A DNA stretch of 64,000 bases from Tamarix chinensis (GCA_030549775.1 CM060173.1:2790001-2854000), one strand, 5' to 3'. Numbered from the stretch's first letter, positions 26,225 to 38,824 are shown. Numbers and translations: made by a program. Notes: a model not told the origin generated them from the sequence alone.

Positions 26225-27749
26225 TCAAAGACATAATTTGATTAGTTCCATAATCAAGTATGCCAAATTACTATCATCTTGAGGATCATCTAAATATTCT
26301 CCCATATAATTATCTCTAAATTGAGAAGAATTTGTCCTCAAATTGACATCGCAAAAATAAGGAGACATATCGCCCATATTAAATTTCCTTGAAACACCGC
26401 CATATGATTTAAGGTAGTTCAAGTTTGTAAGTATTTTCTCCAAATTTTCTAAGCATTTTAAATAGTCCATATGCTCTTGACATTAGTTTATGTTTCCTTA
26501 AATTCAAAAATATTTTTTTACATAAATGTAACCACACTAAATCACTAGGATAAAATACCTATTGAGTACGAAAGCTTATTACCTTATTTTTGATATTTTC
26601 ATTGGCTTGTTCTATGTTACCCTTAATTTGTAGATGAAGATGTTGGAAGAACTCAACTCATTCCTTGGCCTCATAGTATTTAAGTTCACCTTTCTTTAAG
26701 GGTACCATATCAATTGGTGTATAAGGATTTACTCCATACACAATTTTAAATGGAGTCGAACGTGTAGTACTTGAAGGACTTCTATTATAAGAAAAATCGG
26801 TATGAGCTAACTTAATATCCTAATCTCTAGTGCTTTTACTTACCAACCTTTTAAAAAAAATTCCAAGAGTCCGATTAGTAACTTTAATTTATCCATTAGT
26901 TTATGGATGATGTGAAGTACTAAATAATAATTTCATGCCTAAAATGTAGCCGCACAATTTCTTTGAAACACAAATCATCGATATGTGTAGCATCATTAGT
27001 TTTAGTGTATGGAATAAAATGAGTCATTTTAGAAAATCTATCTACCACGACAATAATATAATCTTTACCTCTTTGTGTTCTAGGCAACCCTAATATAAAG
27101 CCCATACTAACTTCATCCTATGGTTAACTAGGCACAGGTAATGGTGTATATAAACCTTTGTGAAAGAAAATTTTACTCTTTTTACAAGTAACACATCAAT
27201 GTACTATAATTTGTACACCCTTTATCATTCGTGAAAATAAAAAATTTCTTGCAATATTTCTAATGTTTTCTTAGTACCAAAATGGCCTACGCTAGATGCT
27301 TCATGTACCTCTTTGATAATTAAATCCCTTATACTTGATCTCGATGCACAAAGCCTATTAAGTTTAAATAAAAATTCATCTTGTATTGTATAATTACCAT
27401 GGTTCCCATTTTCTTTACATGCTAAATATTATTCATGAAAATCTTCACCATTAAGATACATTTATTTTAGCATTTCAAATCCTATCAATTTAGCATCCAA
27501 CATGATAGGTAATATAGATCTTCTAAAAGGAGAATCGACCACTATATTTTCTTTTCCATCCAAGTATTTGATAGAGAACACAAAGGATTATAAGAATTTT
27601 ACCCACTTTGCATATCTAGGACTTATTTTATTTTGAACATAAAAATATTTCAAATTTTCATGATCAAAATATAATACAAAGGGTTTAGGCCTCAAATAAT
27701 GACTCCACGTCTCTATACTTTGTATGATGATAACGAATTCATTGTCATA
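26225..27749 (-). pseudogene. Ty3/gypsy pol relic: end of RNase H, integrase, C-terminus
   Basis: Minus-strand translation, broken by many stops, follows the order of plant gypsy polyproteins. The end of the RNase H region includes WSHYL and DHENLKYF. A zinc-binding region of integrase follows, with HFGTKKTLEIL near 27,270. The integrase core (27,105-26,920) has [18 protein letters not shown] and [12 protein letters not shown], with the expected aspartate in VDRF. The C-terminus at 26,470-26,225 has YGG.SRKFNMGDMSPYF and NLRTN, matching the usual 'YGVSATFNV.DLSPY...DLRTN' tail. It continues from the reverse-transcriptase part at 32,350-33,130; the DNA between is two nested insertions. It is not functional. 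Confidence 0.88.
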
Positions 27750-28819
27750 TGTAGAATTAGGGTTGTAAACAAGTCGAGCTGAGCCGAATACTCCTAGGCT
27801 TGGGTTCGACTCGTTTAATTAAATGAGCCTAAAATGATATTTAGGCTCGGCTCGTTTAACTAAACGAACGAGCCGAACCGAGCTTTCAACGAGCCGAGCT
27901 GAGCCGATCTCATGAGCCAAAGCCAAAAAATTAACCGAGTCTCACTTTTTCAAGCTCGGGTTTGGCTCGTTTACTTTTAGGCTCGTTTAACTAAATGAAT
28001 GAGCCAAACAGAGCTTTTAACGAGCCGAGCCGAGCCAAGCCAAATACTGAACTGTGTAACACCCCCAAATTTCACTCCTGAAAAAAAAAATTGAAAGAAT
28101 AAAGCGGAAGATAGGAGAGAATTTGGGAAATGTTACCGCCACATCTAACACAAGATAAATGTCAACCATCTATCTCATGTTAAATGTAAGGCTAAAACCT
28201 GTCAAACAATTAAATCTGAATTTTAAAAGCTTATCAAAGTACGAGAAATTAAAAGTTAATTACAAAGGCCTTGAAAATTTAAATACAATACTTATAACTT
28301 CCAAAGATGAATACAGTTGAACAAAACAAATCCCGAAGGATCAATATCCGGATTTCCTACTCACTCAAGTCAGGCCTTCCACCCCAAAATAGTATTCGAT
28401 CTTAAACCAGCACAAGAGGTCTGCTCCCCACCATCAGTGGATCATCACAGGACCCATTCAACCAAGGTAGTATCAGTACGGGTCCAATACTGAGTAAGTT
28501 CCACTACCCTATTTTATGGGAGAGATGTAACTATACATCAAGTGCATATTAAATCATGGTACAATATGTTTATACATTATTACGCATACTCGAAACCCAC
28601 ATTACAAGTCCTACCACACACATATAATAACCTGTGAAACATATGTAACATATTAAACCGATAAGAGATTCAGATAAACCAACCAGACATTTATGGATAA
28701 TGTTAAACCAACCAATCGGGCATTTAGCCCCATAGACATTACTTAGGGACATGAGTAGACTCATGCTTTAGATCTCTGGTAAATATAGTTGATTCACATC
28801 ATAGTCTTTATCAATTCAT

Positions 28820-29156
28820 GTGAGTGCGGGAACCCCACTATTATAGCCGGTGGAACGGTCATGAGGGCCATGCCCTGCCACTATTATTCGCCGGTGGACC
28901 GGTCTGGCCCCGACTCACATGATGTTTCACTATAATTACTTTGTGTCTTTCCCATGTCTTATCGTTATTACGTTCGGTTTGTTGAGCGCGGAATCCCCCA
29001 CTATTATAGCCGGTGGAACGGTCTCGAGGGCATATGCCCTGCCACTATTATAGCCGATGGACCGATCATGAGGGTAACATATCTTGCCACTATTATTCGT
29101 CGGTGGACCGGTCTGGGTCCGGCTCAACATCTTCCTCTTTAAGTGATTAGTGTCTT
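28820..29156 (+). repeat. Hairpin-repeat cassette of unit B
   Basis: Two blocks holding two and three CCACTATTAT...CCGGTGGAMCGGTC units. Spacers form AGGGC-CAT-GCCCT (28,864-28,876), the perfect palindrome AGGGCATATGCCCT (29,027-29,040), and AGGGTA-ACA-TATCTT (about 29,073-29,087), which pairs throughout if G-U is allowed. Confidence 0.85.
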
Positions 29157-29939
29157 AACGTGTCTTATTCGAAAGGATTTTACCCTTAACATGCACGTCC
29201 TAAGAGGCCACACGACATCCATCATAACTTGCAGCATACTCATATTAGCACATACCAGATAAGAGCACGAGAACATACCTCGGTCCCACACTGCGCTACA
29301 CAATAAAACAGATAACATATAGAATACAGCATATAAATCGTACAAGGTATCCAAGACAAGTAAAACACGTAACACACAGGCGGCCTTAGTTACGTCCTTA
29401 CGGAACACCCATAAGTGGAGGTAAGTAGAGACTTACCCGAATCCGAAGCTAGCTAAGCAAGATAAGAGAGAGAGAGAGCGATCACTAGCTTGAGGATCCA
29501 CAATAAAGCTTTCCTAGATCACCGATAGAAATCGAAAACTAAGTTAGAAACTATCCTATCGATCAATAATTCAATTATTATAATTAAATCGATATAAAGA
29601 GACACAAACAATTTTTTTCTTGGAAAACGTGTCCAAAACTTAGGACTTAAAAGCATAGCTCTATTAAGATTTAAGATTAAATATAAATCAAAACGGATTA
29701 ATAAAAAATACACTTAGGACATTTCAAATTAATTTGGAAAGCCTAAGAAAGATAATCGATTATAAGTTAATTTATCGAAGATAACTTATTCATTAAGTTT
29801 TACACTAAATAGGTAAACTAACCATTTGCATAGAACCAAATTCAAACCGATTAGATTAAAACATAACTTAAATTATTCAAAACCCAAAGATAGAAATCGA
29901 TTAGATAAAAGACACATAGCAAAATCAATTTTATAAAAC

Positions 29940-30860
29940 AACCCCCGAAGATTAGGGTTTTTAATCCCTAAACTACGAATCGACCAAATCACTTCAACTA
30001 CCTCAAATTGATAGTTTTAAAGCACAATCAAACTAGTTTTAGATAAATCTAGATAATCAATTTCAACAAAACAATCTTCCGATTAACCAATTCATGACGA
30101 TCTGTTTTCAAAATTAGGGTTTTATAGCCCACGACACAAACTCATAATTCAAATCAATTAATCCCAATTAAAGGTATTAGAATAAAATTAGGATCATTTC
30201 AACTACTTCTACAAATTTAATTTTAGAAAAATAACTATGCAAATAACCAATTTCATAATCTTACTTGAAATCTAGGGTTTTAGGCCCGAAAATACAATTC
30301 GGTAAAATTCTATAAATTAAATCAAATTGAATGTTTAGAAATGCAATTAAACACATTTTATAACATATCAAATAATCAATTGGTCAAAACCATTAAAAGA
30401 AATACCCAATTTAGCACAATTAGGGTTTTGAGCCTGGAACGCAAATCCGATCAAATCTTGCCAAACATATAAATTGACGATTCAGAAATGTAATTAAATA
30501 TATTCTGATGTAATTTATATAGTCAATTGAATAAAATAGCCCGATTACACAGTCCAATTTAGACTCGCGAGAGTTTTGACCTAAAAATCAAATTCCGGTT
30601 AATTACGCACAATTTTCCCAAATCAACACTTCCAATATAAAATTAAATACATTTTAAACGATATTATAAAATCAATTGAGTGGAACGACTCAATTATACG
30701 ACCTAATTTGATCTCACATGAATTTTGACCTAGAAATCAAATTCCAATAAATTTTGCATAAATTTCTCAAATTGACAGTTCCAGCATGAAATTAGATACA
30801 TTTTAAAACATATTGTATAATCAATTTTCCCAAAATAGCTAAATCGAACGAATCCGAAAA
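29940..30860 (+). repeat. Degenerate tandem repeat of about 150 bp in unit B
   Basis: Six successive segments begin TAGGGTTTT or a variant (GAGTTTTGACC, GAATTTTGACC), near 29,953, 30,117, 30,273, 30,421, 30,571 and 30,720. The last four are 148-150 bp apart. Each continues with an AAATCAAATT-like motif, then ATTAAA(C/T)ACATTTTA and an AATCAATT motif. Confidence 0.75.
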
Positions 30861-32349
30861 ATTCAAGCATAAGCCGGCCAAAAATTCAATTTTTCTAAAA
30901 TCCCAACATACCCATACAATTAATCTATCCAAATCATTCTCACAGCACATATATAAATTATCAAACAATTAATTTAGCTTATCACAAGCTAAATCATACT
31001 TAATTAAAAAAATTAATATTAGGGTTTTTTCAGAAATTTATACCAACAAAAACAACACAAATCGGGACAAGAAAGTGCCCGAGAAGCTTCGTCGGAGGCT
31101 GAGGGTGGCTCGCCGGTGGTAAGTGAGGATCGCCGGAGCCGGACGGCGGCGACGCGACCTGCACGGGTGCTGCTGCTGTGCACTGCTGCCGTTGGTTGTT
31201 GCTACTGCTGCGGTTGCTGGTTGCTGCAGCCTTCGGTGGTCGGGCTAGCTATGTCGCTAGTGGCGGTCGTGGCCAACGGTGGCGGTAGTCGGCGGCCGAC
31301 GAAGGAGGAGTAGGGAGGTGGAGGTAGGTCACTGTTTGGGGCTGGAGAATAGAGAGCAGGTCGAGAGAGTCGGGAATAAAGACAGAGAAGGGAAGGGAGA
31401 GAAGAAGAGAGAAAAGGAAAAAGGGAGAGAGGAGTTGGGGCACCGACGGGTTTTTTTTTTTTAACAAATACACATATAAAATAAAATACTAAATGTTTAA
31501 AAATTATTATTGGAATATTTTATCTAAAATTTATTAAACGCAAATTATTTCGCAAGGTTCTAAAAAGTTAAAATCAATATACGAGCTATATAAAGAATTT
31601 CGGGAATGTTTACAAAAAAATTTACCAACAAACGTTAAACTTTGTTTTGCTTACGGAAATACATTATAAGACCCCGAAATAATATTTAAAAATATGTAAG
31701 AAAATATTTAAGTCAAATTCTAATAAACAGAGACCAATTTTAATAATTTCCGAAATCGGTTTTCATCAAACTAGAAAAAAAACGTAAAACGGAAGAAAAT
31801 TAATTTCGGGAAGAAATTCATAAATAATCTCCGAAAAACCTTTTTAATTTAAAACTTTCTAAAAGTATTAACGATTTTCAAAGACGGATAAATTTAAAGT
31901 TGAAAATATTTTCTACGGATAAAATTATTAAAATAACTTTAACCATTTTAAACCAAATTTCATAACTTAAATAATATATTTCGCTAATGAAATATAACTC
32001 CAAAATAAAGTCGTATTCACATGACAAAGTTATAATCGAGAACGAATCTAAAATATAAAAAATCAACATACGAGAAAGAATGGGAATATATATTTTTAAC
32101 CGAAATCGAAATCATATGAATATAATAAAATCATTGTCGTGAACAAATTTATCTAGAATGGTTCACAACGACAACGATTAATTACATTCAAATATGAATT
32201 CGAAATCGTCGATAAATCCATAAGACGAATCAAAATTAAAATAATTAATTATTTACATCAAATTACGCTAATACAATAATTAAACTTAATAAATTTGGAT
32301 TTTAAAAATATGGGGTATTACAAACTGGCTCAGCTCATTTACAACCCTA

Positions 32350-33130
32350 TGTAGAATACCTCAATATAGCACCATTTAGTTTTCACTAAAGTATGTTATA
32401 GGCCTTTTTTCTTGAGAAAGAACTCCTCCAATGCCTATCCCACTCGCATCATAAGTTACCTTAAATAGTTGATCACAATTAGGAATAGATAATATAGAAG
32501 CGTTGCACAATTTATCCTTGAGAGTATCAAAAGCTTTAGTGGCTTCATTTCCCCAAATAAATTATCATTTTTTCATGAGTTGAGTAATGGTGCAACTATA
32601 TATAGAAACAAACTAACCAATGAAAACTTCATACTTGATGTATATCTTTAGAAATATTCCACTCTTGAATAGCTTGTATTTTTATGGGATCAACTTTAAT
32701 ACCCTCAGCACTAATAATATAACCAAGAAAAACTATACTTGACAACATAAATTCACACTTTTTCAATTTTCCATATAGTTTAGTTTCCTTTAGTTTATTA
32801 TATAATTTCCTCAATTGTATAAGATGATCATGTTTATTCTTGTTATATACAAGTATACCATTCAAATAAACTACAATTAAGTCGACTAGGAAAGGGTGAA
32901 GAATTTCATTCATTAGTCTCATAAAAGAGCTAGGTGTATTACACATCCCAAAAGGCATCATAACCCATTCATAGAGACCATATTTAGTTTTAAATGATGT
33001 TTTCCATTCGTCTCCATTCCTAATCCTCATTTGATGGTAACTGCTTCGTAAGTCTATTTTAGAGAATACCTATACACTACATAGCTCATCAAGCATGCCA
33101 ACTAGCGTAGGCATCTAAGTGTTGTTATAT
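32350..33130 (-). pseudogene. Ty3/gypsy pol relic: reverse transcriptase and start of RNase H
   Basis: An open minus-strand frame at 33,030-32,629 (133 codons) is clearly the palm of a plant gypsy reverse transcriptase: MPFGMCNTPSSFMRLMNEIL, then VVYLNGILVYNK, then KCEFMLSSIVFLGYIIS. The upstream frame to about 33,115 gives VFSKIDLRSSYHQMRI. Downstream, through stops, CEWDRHWRSSFSRKK corresponds to the RNase H segment with the 'CDASG.GIG.VLSQ' motif. The active-site pair expected after YL is two aspartates; here it is Asn-Gly, so catalysis is lost. It continues at 27,749 beyond the nested MITE and unit B. The left end stops near 33,150, so protease and gag are missing. Confidence 0.92.
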
Positions 33131-33309
33131 GTATACCTTCATCAATTTGGCTACATTTACACCTAAATTACTAACTTCACACCCCTCAAACCCCCATTTT
33201 TTGTGTGTTTAGCTATTTTAGCCTTTTCTACTCCCCTTCTCTTTACTTCTATTTTATCTCTCATCCTCTATTAATCTTCAATAATTCACTTAATCTGTAA
33301 TAAAATAAT

Positions 33310-36300
33310 TGTAATACCCCCATAATTTGCTATAAAAATTTTCATTTACAGTAGAAGCCTATAATCAAAATAACCCGAGTGTTATCGCCATAACTAATAA
33401 GTCTGACTTATCAGCCATCCTTATGTCAATCATAAGGCAACATAATTTAAAATGCTCAACAAGATAAAAAGAAAACTAGAGAAGTTTCATAAATTTAAGT
33501 ATGAGTTTAGATATTTAATATGAATATAATATCCAAAATATAGATAACAGGAATACCATAGATCTAAGAGTTCAAAAGAGTATCCTGATAAAACCATCAT
33601 CATGATAACATGACTCTATACCCAAAAGCCCTAATACATAAAGTCACTCTACCCCATACAAAGCATCAAATGCTATAAAATTATCAACTAGATCATCATT
33701 GACCTACACATAAACATTTGGGTAGTTTTCTCATGGGAATCAGTAGTACCTGTAAAAAGGATTATTAGTACGCTATGTATTGAGTAAGGTAACAACACAG
33801 TCAAAATAATGTAACACATAATTACATGCATTCACAACAGAAAGTAGTATAGATGCTAGATACAAAAATTAATGCAAGGTAAATACTAGTCTAGAATTAT
33901 ATTATTAGAATATAACATGATCCGTTGTTTTATTTACGTTGAGTTCAGAGACCCCACTATTCTTAAACAAGTGGAACGGTATAAAGCATTTCTCAAGAAC
34001 AACACACATAGGATACTATTATTGTTTGGTGGAACAAACCCAACACATCTTAGGGCAAAATACTCCTGAGCCGCTATTCTTAAATTAGTGGAACGGTCAA
34101 AAGCACCTCTCAGGGACAACACACCCGAGACACTATTTTCGTCCGTTGGAACGAACCCAACACTTGGTCCTGACTCAGGTAATATTTCACTTTAAATAAT
34201 TAATGTCTTATCCTTTAGTTCTTATCTCAAATTATATTCTTATTCATGTGGATTATAGGGGCCCACTATTCCTAATCAGGTGGAACGAAATGAAGCACCT
34301 CTTAGGGACAACACACCCCAGCCACTATTATCGTCTAGTGGAACAGACCTACCAACTCTGCCTCATTCACATGATCTTTTAATTTAAATGGTTAGTATCT
34401 TATTCATGATCGGTTTGATAAGTACAAAACATAATTAAGGCAAACAAGGAATCATCATACAAATAACAAGACCGTTCCCAAAGGATAATACGCTAATTCT
34501 TTTTTTTTCCAAAAAATCCTAAATTCACACTTTAGGCATAAATCCTTCCTTATTGATCATTTAGCCACCAAATTTAGTATATCTTCCTTGAATATTATTA
34601 TTATTAACATCACTAAAATTCAAGGCCTAACTCACATGTCTTACACATACGATAATAACCCTATCATAAAAGTTATTATTCCCAAAGTTCCTAACACCCT
34701 AATTTTAGAGGTAAGTCATAACTTTTCCCATAAGGCTCATATAATTACAAAATTCAATATTTATTCCAAAAATACCAAATTTAACAACATATCAAAAATT
34801 CATGGTCTAAATATAACGTTTTGCACATGTGATAATAACATTACCATTTTAATGTTATAATTCCCAATTTTGGTCATTTCTCATTTTAAGGAACTTATGA
34901 TATTCATAATTGCTCCAATCACTACACATGCTATTTTTAGCATATTTTAATCCACCAAACACACCAAAATACTAAAATTTCTATATTAACCCATATTAAC
35001 ATCTGAAAGCCCTTTTATTGTGAAAGTCTTATATCTTCAATGCCATTATTTTCAAATCCTCCACTTACCATCATACATATTAAATACACTTATTTTATAA
35101 TTTATCATAATTTATTAGGCTCATACTACTCTTCCACGGGTTATACTCATCCAAAATAATACAACCTAGTGTAGCAACATCATATTAGCACACCTTTCAT
35201 TATTCATACTCTATTTCTATTATAAAATCCATATTATCATAAAATATAATTAACCACATTAATTTAATAATATAATAACAATAACATGATAATACACATG
35301 AACATTCAAGCATTTAACACAAAACCCTAAACATCAACTAATATCCTTACGAAAAACCATCCAGACTCTAAGCATGCTTATCCTATCCTACCTCTTTTAG
35401 AATATCCTTAATATCACCTAAGAATAATTAAAAAAAAACATAATTAGAATTAAATTATATAATTAATTAGGGGTTAAGGTAATGGAAGAGTGAAAGAATA
35501 GGGAAAACCAAACCGAGGTTCGAGGGAAGTGTTAGTAAAACTTGTGCAACAAAAGGGGGTTTAATGGTGGATGCCGAAAGGTGGGGATGGGATTCAGTGA
35601 TGGATGCTAAAGGGGGTGTGTAGGATTCGGTGATGGCTACCAAAGGGGGTGTGGGCTTAAGAAGAAATGACTAGAAGGGGATATTGTGGTGATTTTTGCT
35701 GAAGGTGGAGGGGTGATTTTGGTGAAAATGGTTGAAGGTGGTAGGTGGGTTTTGGTGAGTTTTACTAGTGATTAGGGTAGTTTGTGGGATTTTTTCCGGT
35801 GGATGGAGTGAGGTCAAGGAAAAGTTTGTCGATGGATGTGTTTTTTCCTCGGTTGGGCTCGTTTAGTGGTAGGTTTTTGGTGTTGTTTTGGCAACGACAA
35901 TAAGAGGGAAAGAAAGAGGGAGGAAATTTGTGTTGGGTGAATTTTTTTTGACAGAAATAGAGGGAGAAGAAGGGTGGTTTGGTGCATTAAATGGGGTATA
36001 TATATACAGACATGCATGCACGAGGGGGAGAAGAGAGAGGGTGAGGCGATCTATGTCAACACAACCTATCATACAGAAAAAGAGGGAGTTGATAGGTGAT
36101 GGTGAGGGTAGTGTGTACAGGTCATGGAAGGGGAGCATGAAAAGGGATTCGTGCATGCAAAGGGAAAGAAGGAGGGAAACGAAAAACCGACTAGGAGGAA
36201 ATGTAAGGATAGAGAAGAAAAAGAAAAAGGAGAAAAAGTGTGGGCTTAGATTTAGATTTAGTTTAAGATAATTTAGGTTAGGGTATTAGGATAATTAAAT

Positions 36301-36488
36301 TAAATGATTATCCAAGATTAGGTTTAGGTTAGGAAAAATATTAATAAACTAGAATAAAAATTAGGGTTAGGCTAAAATTTAGGATTAACAAGTTAGGGTA
36401 AGATAGAAATATTAATTTTACGATATTAGAATTAGGTTACGATATTAATTATTTAGGATTATGGTTAGCTAAAATTCAAAGTATTACA
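33310..36488 (+). mobile_element. LTR-type unit C (complete, perfect duplication)
   Basis: It is 3,179 bp, starting TGTAATACCCCCATAATTTGC and ending GCTAAAATTCAAAGTATTACA. A perfect 5-bp duplication ATAAT flanks it (33,305-33,309; 36,489-36,493). Order: two adjacent perfect hairpins (33,397-33,437), GCTATGTATTGAGTAAGGTAAC-type block (about 33,772), hairpin cassette (33,937-34,402), a duplicated segment near 34,610 and 34,797 (CACATG...ATAATAAC), a GGT/GGA-rich part (35,520-36,000), a purine patch (about 36,165-36,240) and a TTAGGTTAGG-rich end. It has no TAA field. It lies right of the gypsy relic and left of the Mutator-like relic. Confidence 0.85.
33937..34402 (+). repeat. Hairpin-repeat cassette of unit C
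   Basis: Blocks of four and two units, consensus CCACTATTCTTAAACAAGTGG followed by AACGG or AACGAA. First hairpins include CCACT...AGTGG (about 33,953), CCGCTA...TAGTGG (one G-U pair, about 34,071) and CCACTA...TAGTGG (about 34,322). Spacers hold a second pairing such as CTTAGGG with TCCTGAG (about 34,050-34,070). Confidence 0.8.
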
Positions 36489-36589
36489 ATAATTATGGAA
36501 GAAGAGAATAATGACAATGAATATTTTAATCAAGAATAGCTCGACCAAACAATGATAAGATGTATTTTTTTTTTCAAAATTTTTGAACT

Positions 36590-37051
36590 TAATGGGTAAA
36601 TGACCCGAATACCCCCTACTTCATTCTAATAATTTGCCCATTATAGGGTAAGGTTCACCCATCAAAGTATGTTTTTGATGGAAAAATTACCCAAATATCC
36701 TCATTATGTAAATTTTTGTTATTCATTTTTATATTTATGTATTACATATAATTTCATTATTTTTTTAATTAGTTACATAATCAAGATCCACTTAATACTG
36801 ATTGGAGTGGATTGCTTGTTATATATGAGATTTTCATGATCGTGATTCATTAATTTAGTTGGTTTAAGAAATTAAAAGGCCATATAATATGGTTTTAGGT
36901 ATTAAGAGGTCAAACAAAAAGGTTGGGTTTAAATATGTTGTGAGAGAGGTGGTACATATAGAAGATAGCCATCAGTGAATCAGAAAAGTGTTCAATCTAT
37001 CGAGTCTAAAAAGTGTGGTTTGTGAATTTAGGATACATGGAAGAAAAAAGG
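36590..37051 (+). pseudogene. Mutator-like transposase relic, N-terminal part
   Basis: Broken plus-strand frames give MVLGIKRSNKKVGFKYVV with a following RE near 36,890-36,945, and SKKCGL near 37,006. These match the FAR1-type DNA-binding region of plant MULE transposases ('GF.VVIKRSD...CERGG..R', then 'RKCGCPF.L.G'). The coding thread resumes at 42,318 after copy A5, with the next expected motif. Upstream, GGGTAAATGACCCGAATACCCC (36,593-36,614) and TTACCCAAATATCCTC (about 36,687) are inverted/repeated motifs that could be part of the element terminus. Many stops; not functional. Confidence 0.6.
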
Positions 37052-38084
37052 TGACATACCCCGAAAATTATAATTTTAAGAATTATAGTTAAATAGGCTT
37101 TTATTATAAAAATTATTTTTATTAAAATGAAAGGGAATTAATTAGGATAAATCAAGAAGAAATTTATAAGTATTTTAATTAGGAATAAATTTGGGTATTT
37201 TAACTCATTAAGGATTTTATTTTTGAAATTAGTTAAATAAATTATTTTATTTAACATAAGGAGGAGAAAGTAGGTAAAAATTAATAGGAATTTTATAAAT
37301 AATTTAATTAGAGAAAATTGTAGTAATTTGCTAATTAAAATAGAATTTATGGAAAATCTTTTAAAAATCCTAAATTAGCCTAAAAAAGGATTTAAATATT
37401 ATTTTATTTAAATATTATTATTTTCAAATATCCTAATTAATTTATTTAACCCAACCCTACTATTTTTATTTTTCCTTTTTTTCCTTTTTCTTTCTTCCTT
37501 TTTCCTTTTTCTTTCTTCATTTTTCCTTTCTTTTTCTTTCTTTTCTTTTCTTTTCTTCCTTACCCTTCCTCGACCCGGGCCAGCCTAGTGGCCTAGTCCT
37601 TTCCCCTCCTTCCTTTCCTTCGACGCGACCCAACCCGTGCAGCCGAATCTTCTTTCCCGTGGCCCAACTTTTATTTTTCTTTTCTTCCTCCTTCGGAGTT
37701 GCCAAATGCTGCGTTTTGATCCCCGTTTTGATGTCCACTCGACCGGTCCAACCCCCTTTATTTCTTCTTCTTCCTTCCTCCTTCCCCGACGTCGACGACC
37801 ACCACTGTCGTCGTGCGCCGCCACCTTTGGTTGTGCTGCCACCTCCATTCAGGCCCTCTCCACCTAAGAAACTCTAAACACCCCAACTTCCCCCCTCCAT
37901 TCTACCTCTCCTTTTCCCAGCATCTAACTTTTTTCCTTTTCTTCTCTTTTTCTGGCCGCCGCCGCACACCATCGTCGGTGCCGCCCCTCACCACCAGTCC
38001 AAGGTTGAACCCTAAACCCTCTCAACCCTTTTCCCTATTTAATTAATCTTATTTTATTTTATTTCAATTTTTAACCTATTATTC

Positions 38085-38286
38085 GATTATTATTATTATT
38101 ATTATTATTGTTATTATTGTTATTATTATTATTATTATTACTACTACTATTACTACTACTACTACTACTATTAGGTTCAATATTATTAGTATTATTATTT
38201 CTTATTAAGGCTGACCCTATTTGGCTGAGTAGATTATTAGTATTAATATTATTAGTATTATTATGGGTTTTTATTTTATTTATTAA

Positions 38287-38334
<48 letters not shown>

Positions 38335-38438
38335 TACTACTACTATTTCAAAATTATTATTATTTTTTTTTATTATTATTATTACAACTATTTTACAAAT
38401 AGTGTTGTTATTATTATTATTATTATTGTTGTTATGCG

Positions 38439-38485
<47 letters not shown>

Positions 38486-38573
38486 TATTGTTGTTGTTGT
38501 TGTTGTTGTTGTTATTATTATTATTATTATTATTTCTATTGAGGGACGAAGCCTTATTATATTTTTATTTTGA

Positions 38574-38604
<31 letters not shown>

Positions 38605-38824
38605 CTTATTTTTTCTATTATCTTTATTATTAATATTAATATGTTGTTGTTGTTGTTGTTTTATATCATTGTTATTTTTATTATTTTCAATGTTAGTATT
38701 ATTATTCTATATAGGGAGGAAACCCTATTGTTCCTATTTTGAATTGTAGTAGTAGTATTATAAATATCAAGTCTTATTATTATTATTAATATTCTTATCA
38801 TTAGCATTTATTATTATTATTAGA

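Larger units (their letters stand above)
28055..32322 (+). mobile_element. Long non-coding LTR-type unit B (complete, perfect duplication)
   Basis: It is 4,268 bp, starting TGTAACACCCCCAAATTTCAC and ending AAATATGGGGTATTACA. A perfect 5-bp duplication AACTG flanks it (28,050-28,054; 32,323-32,327). Order: GTTACCGCCACATC block (about 28,129), CCAATACTGAGTAAG (about 28,479), hairpin cassette (28,820-29,156), a degenerate tandem repeat of about 150 bp (29,940-30,860), a GC-rich part (31,080-31,320), and an AT-rich end. It lacks the TAA field of family A. TG...CA ends and the duplication identify an LTR-type insertion. With no coding sequence it is best read as a solo LTR or non-autonomous element. 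Confidence 0.85.
27758..32349. mobile_element. hAT-type MITE (about 319 bp) split by unit B
   Basis: The left end TAGGGTTGTAAACAAG and the right end CATTTACAACCCTA are inverted repeats. An exact 8-bp duplication TGTAGAAT flanks the whole (27,750-27,757 and 32,350-32,357). The left 297 bp are packed with GAGCCGAGC / GCTCGGCTCG motifs in both directions. Only 22 bp plus one copy of the inner duplication lie right of unit B. The MITE itself interrupts the RNase H region of the gypsy relic. Confidence 0.9.
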
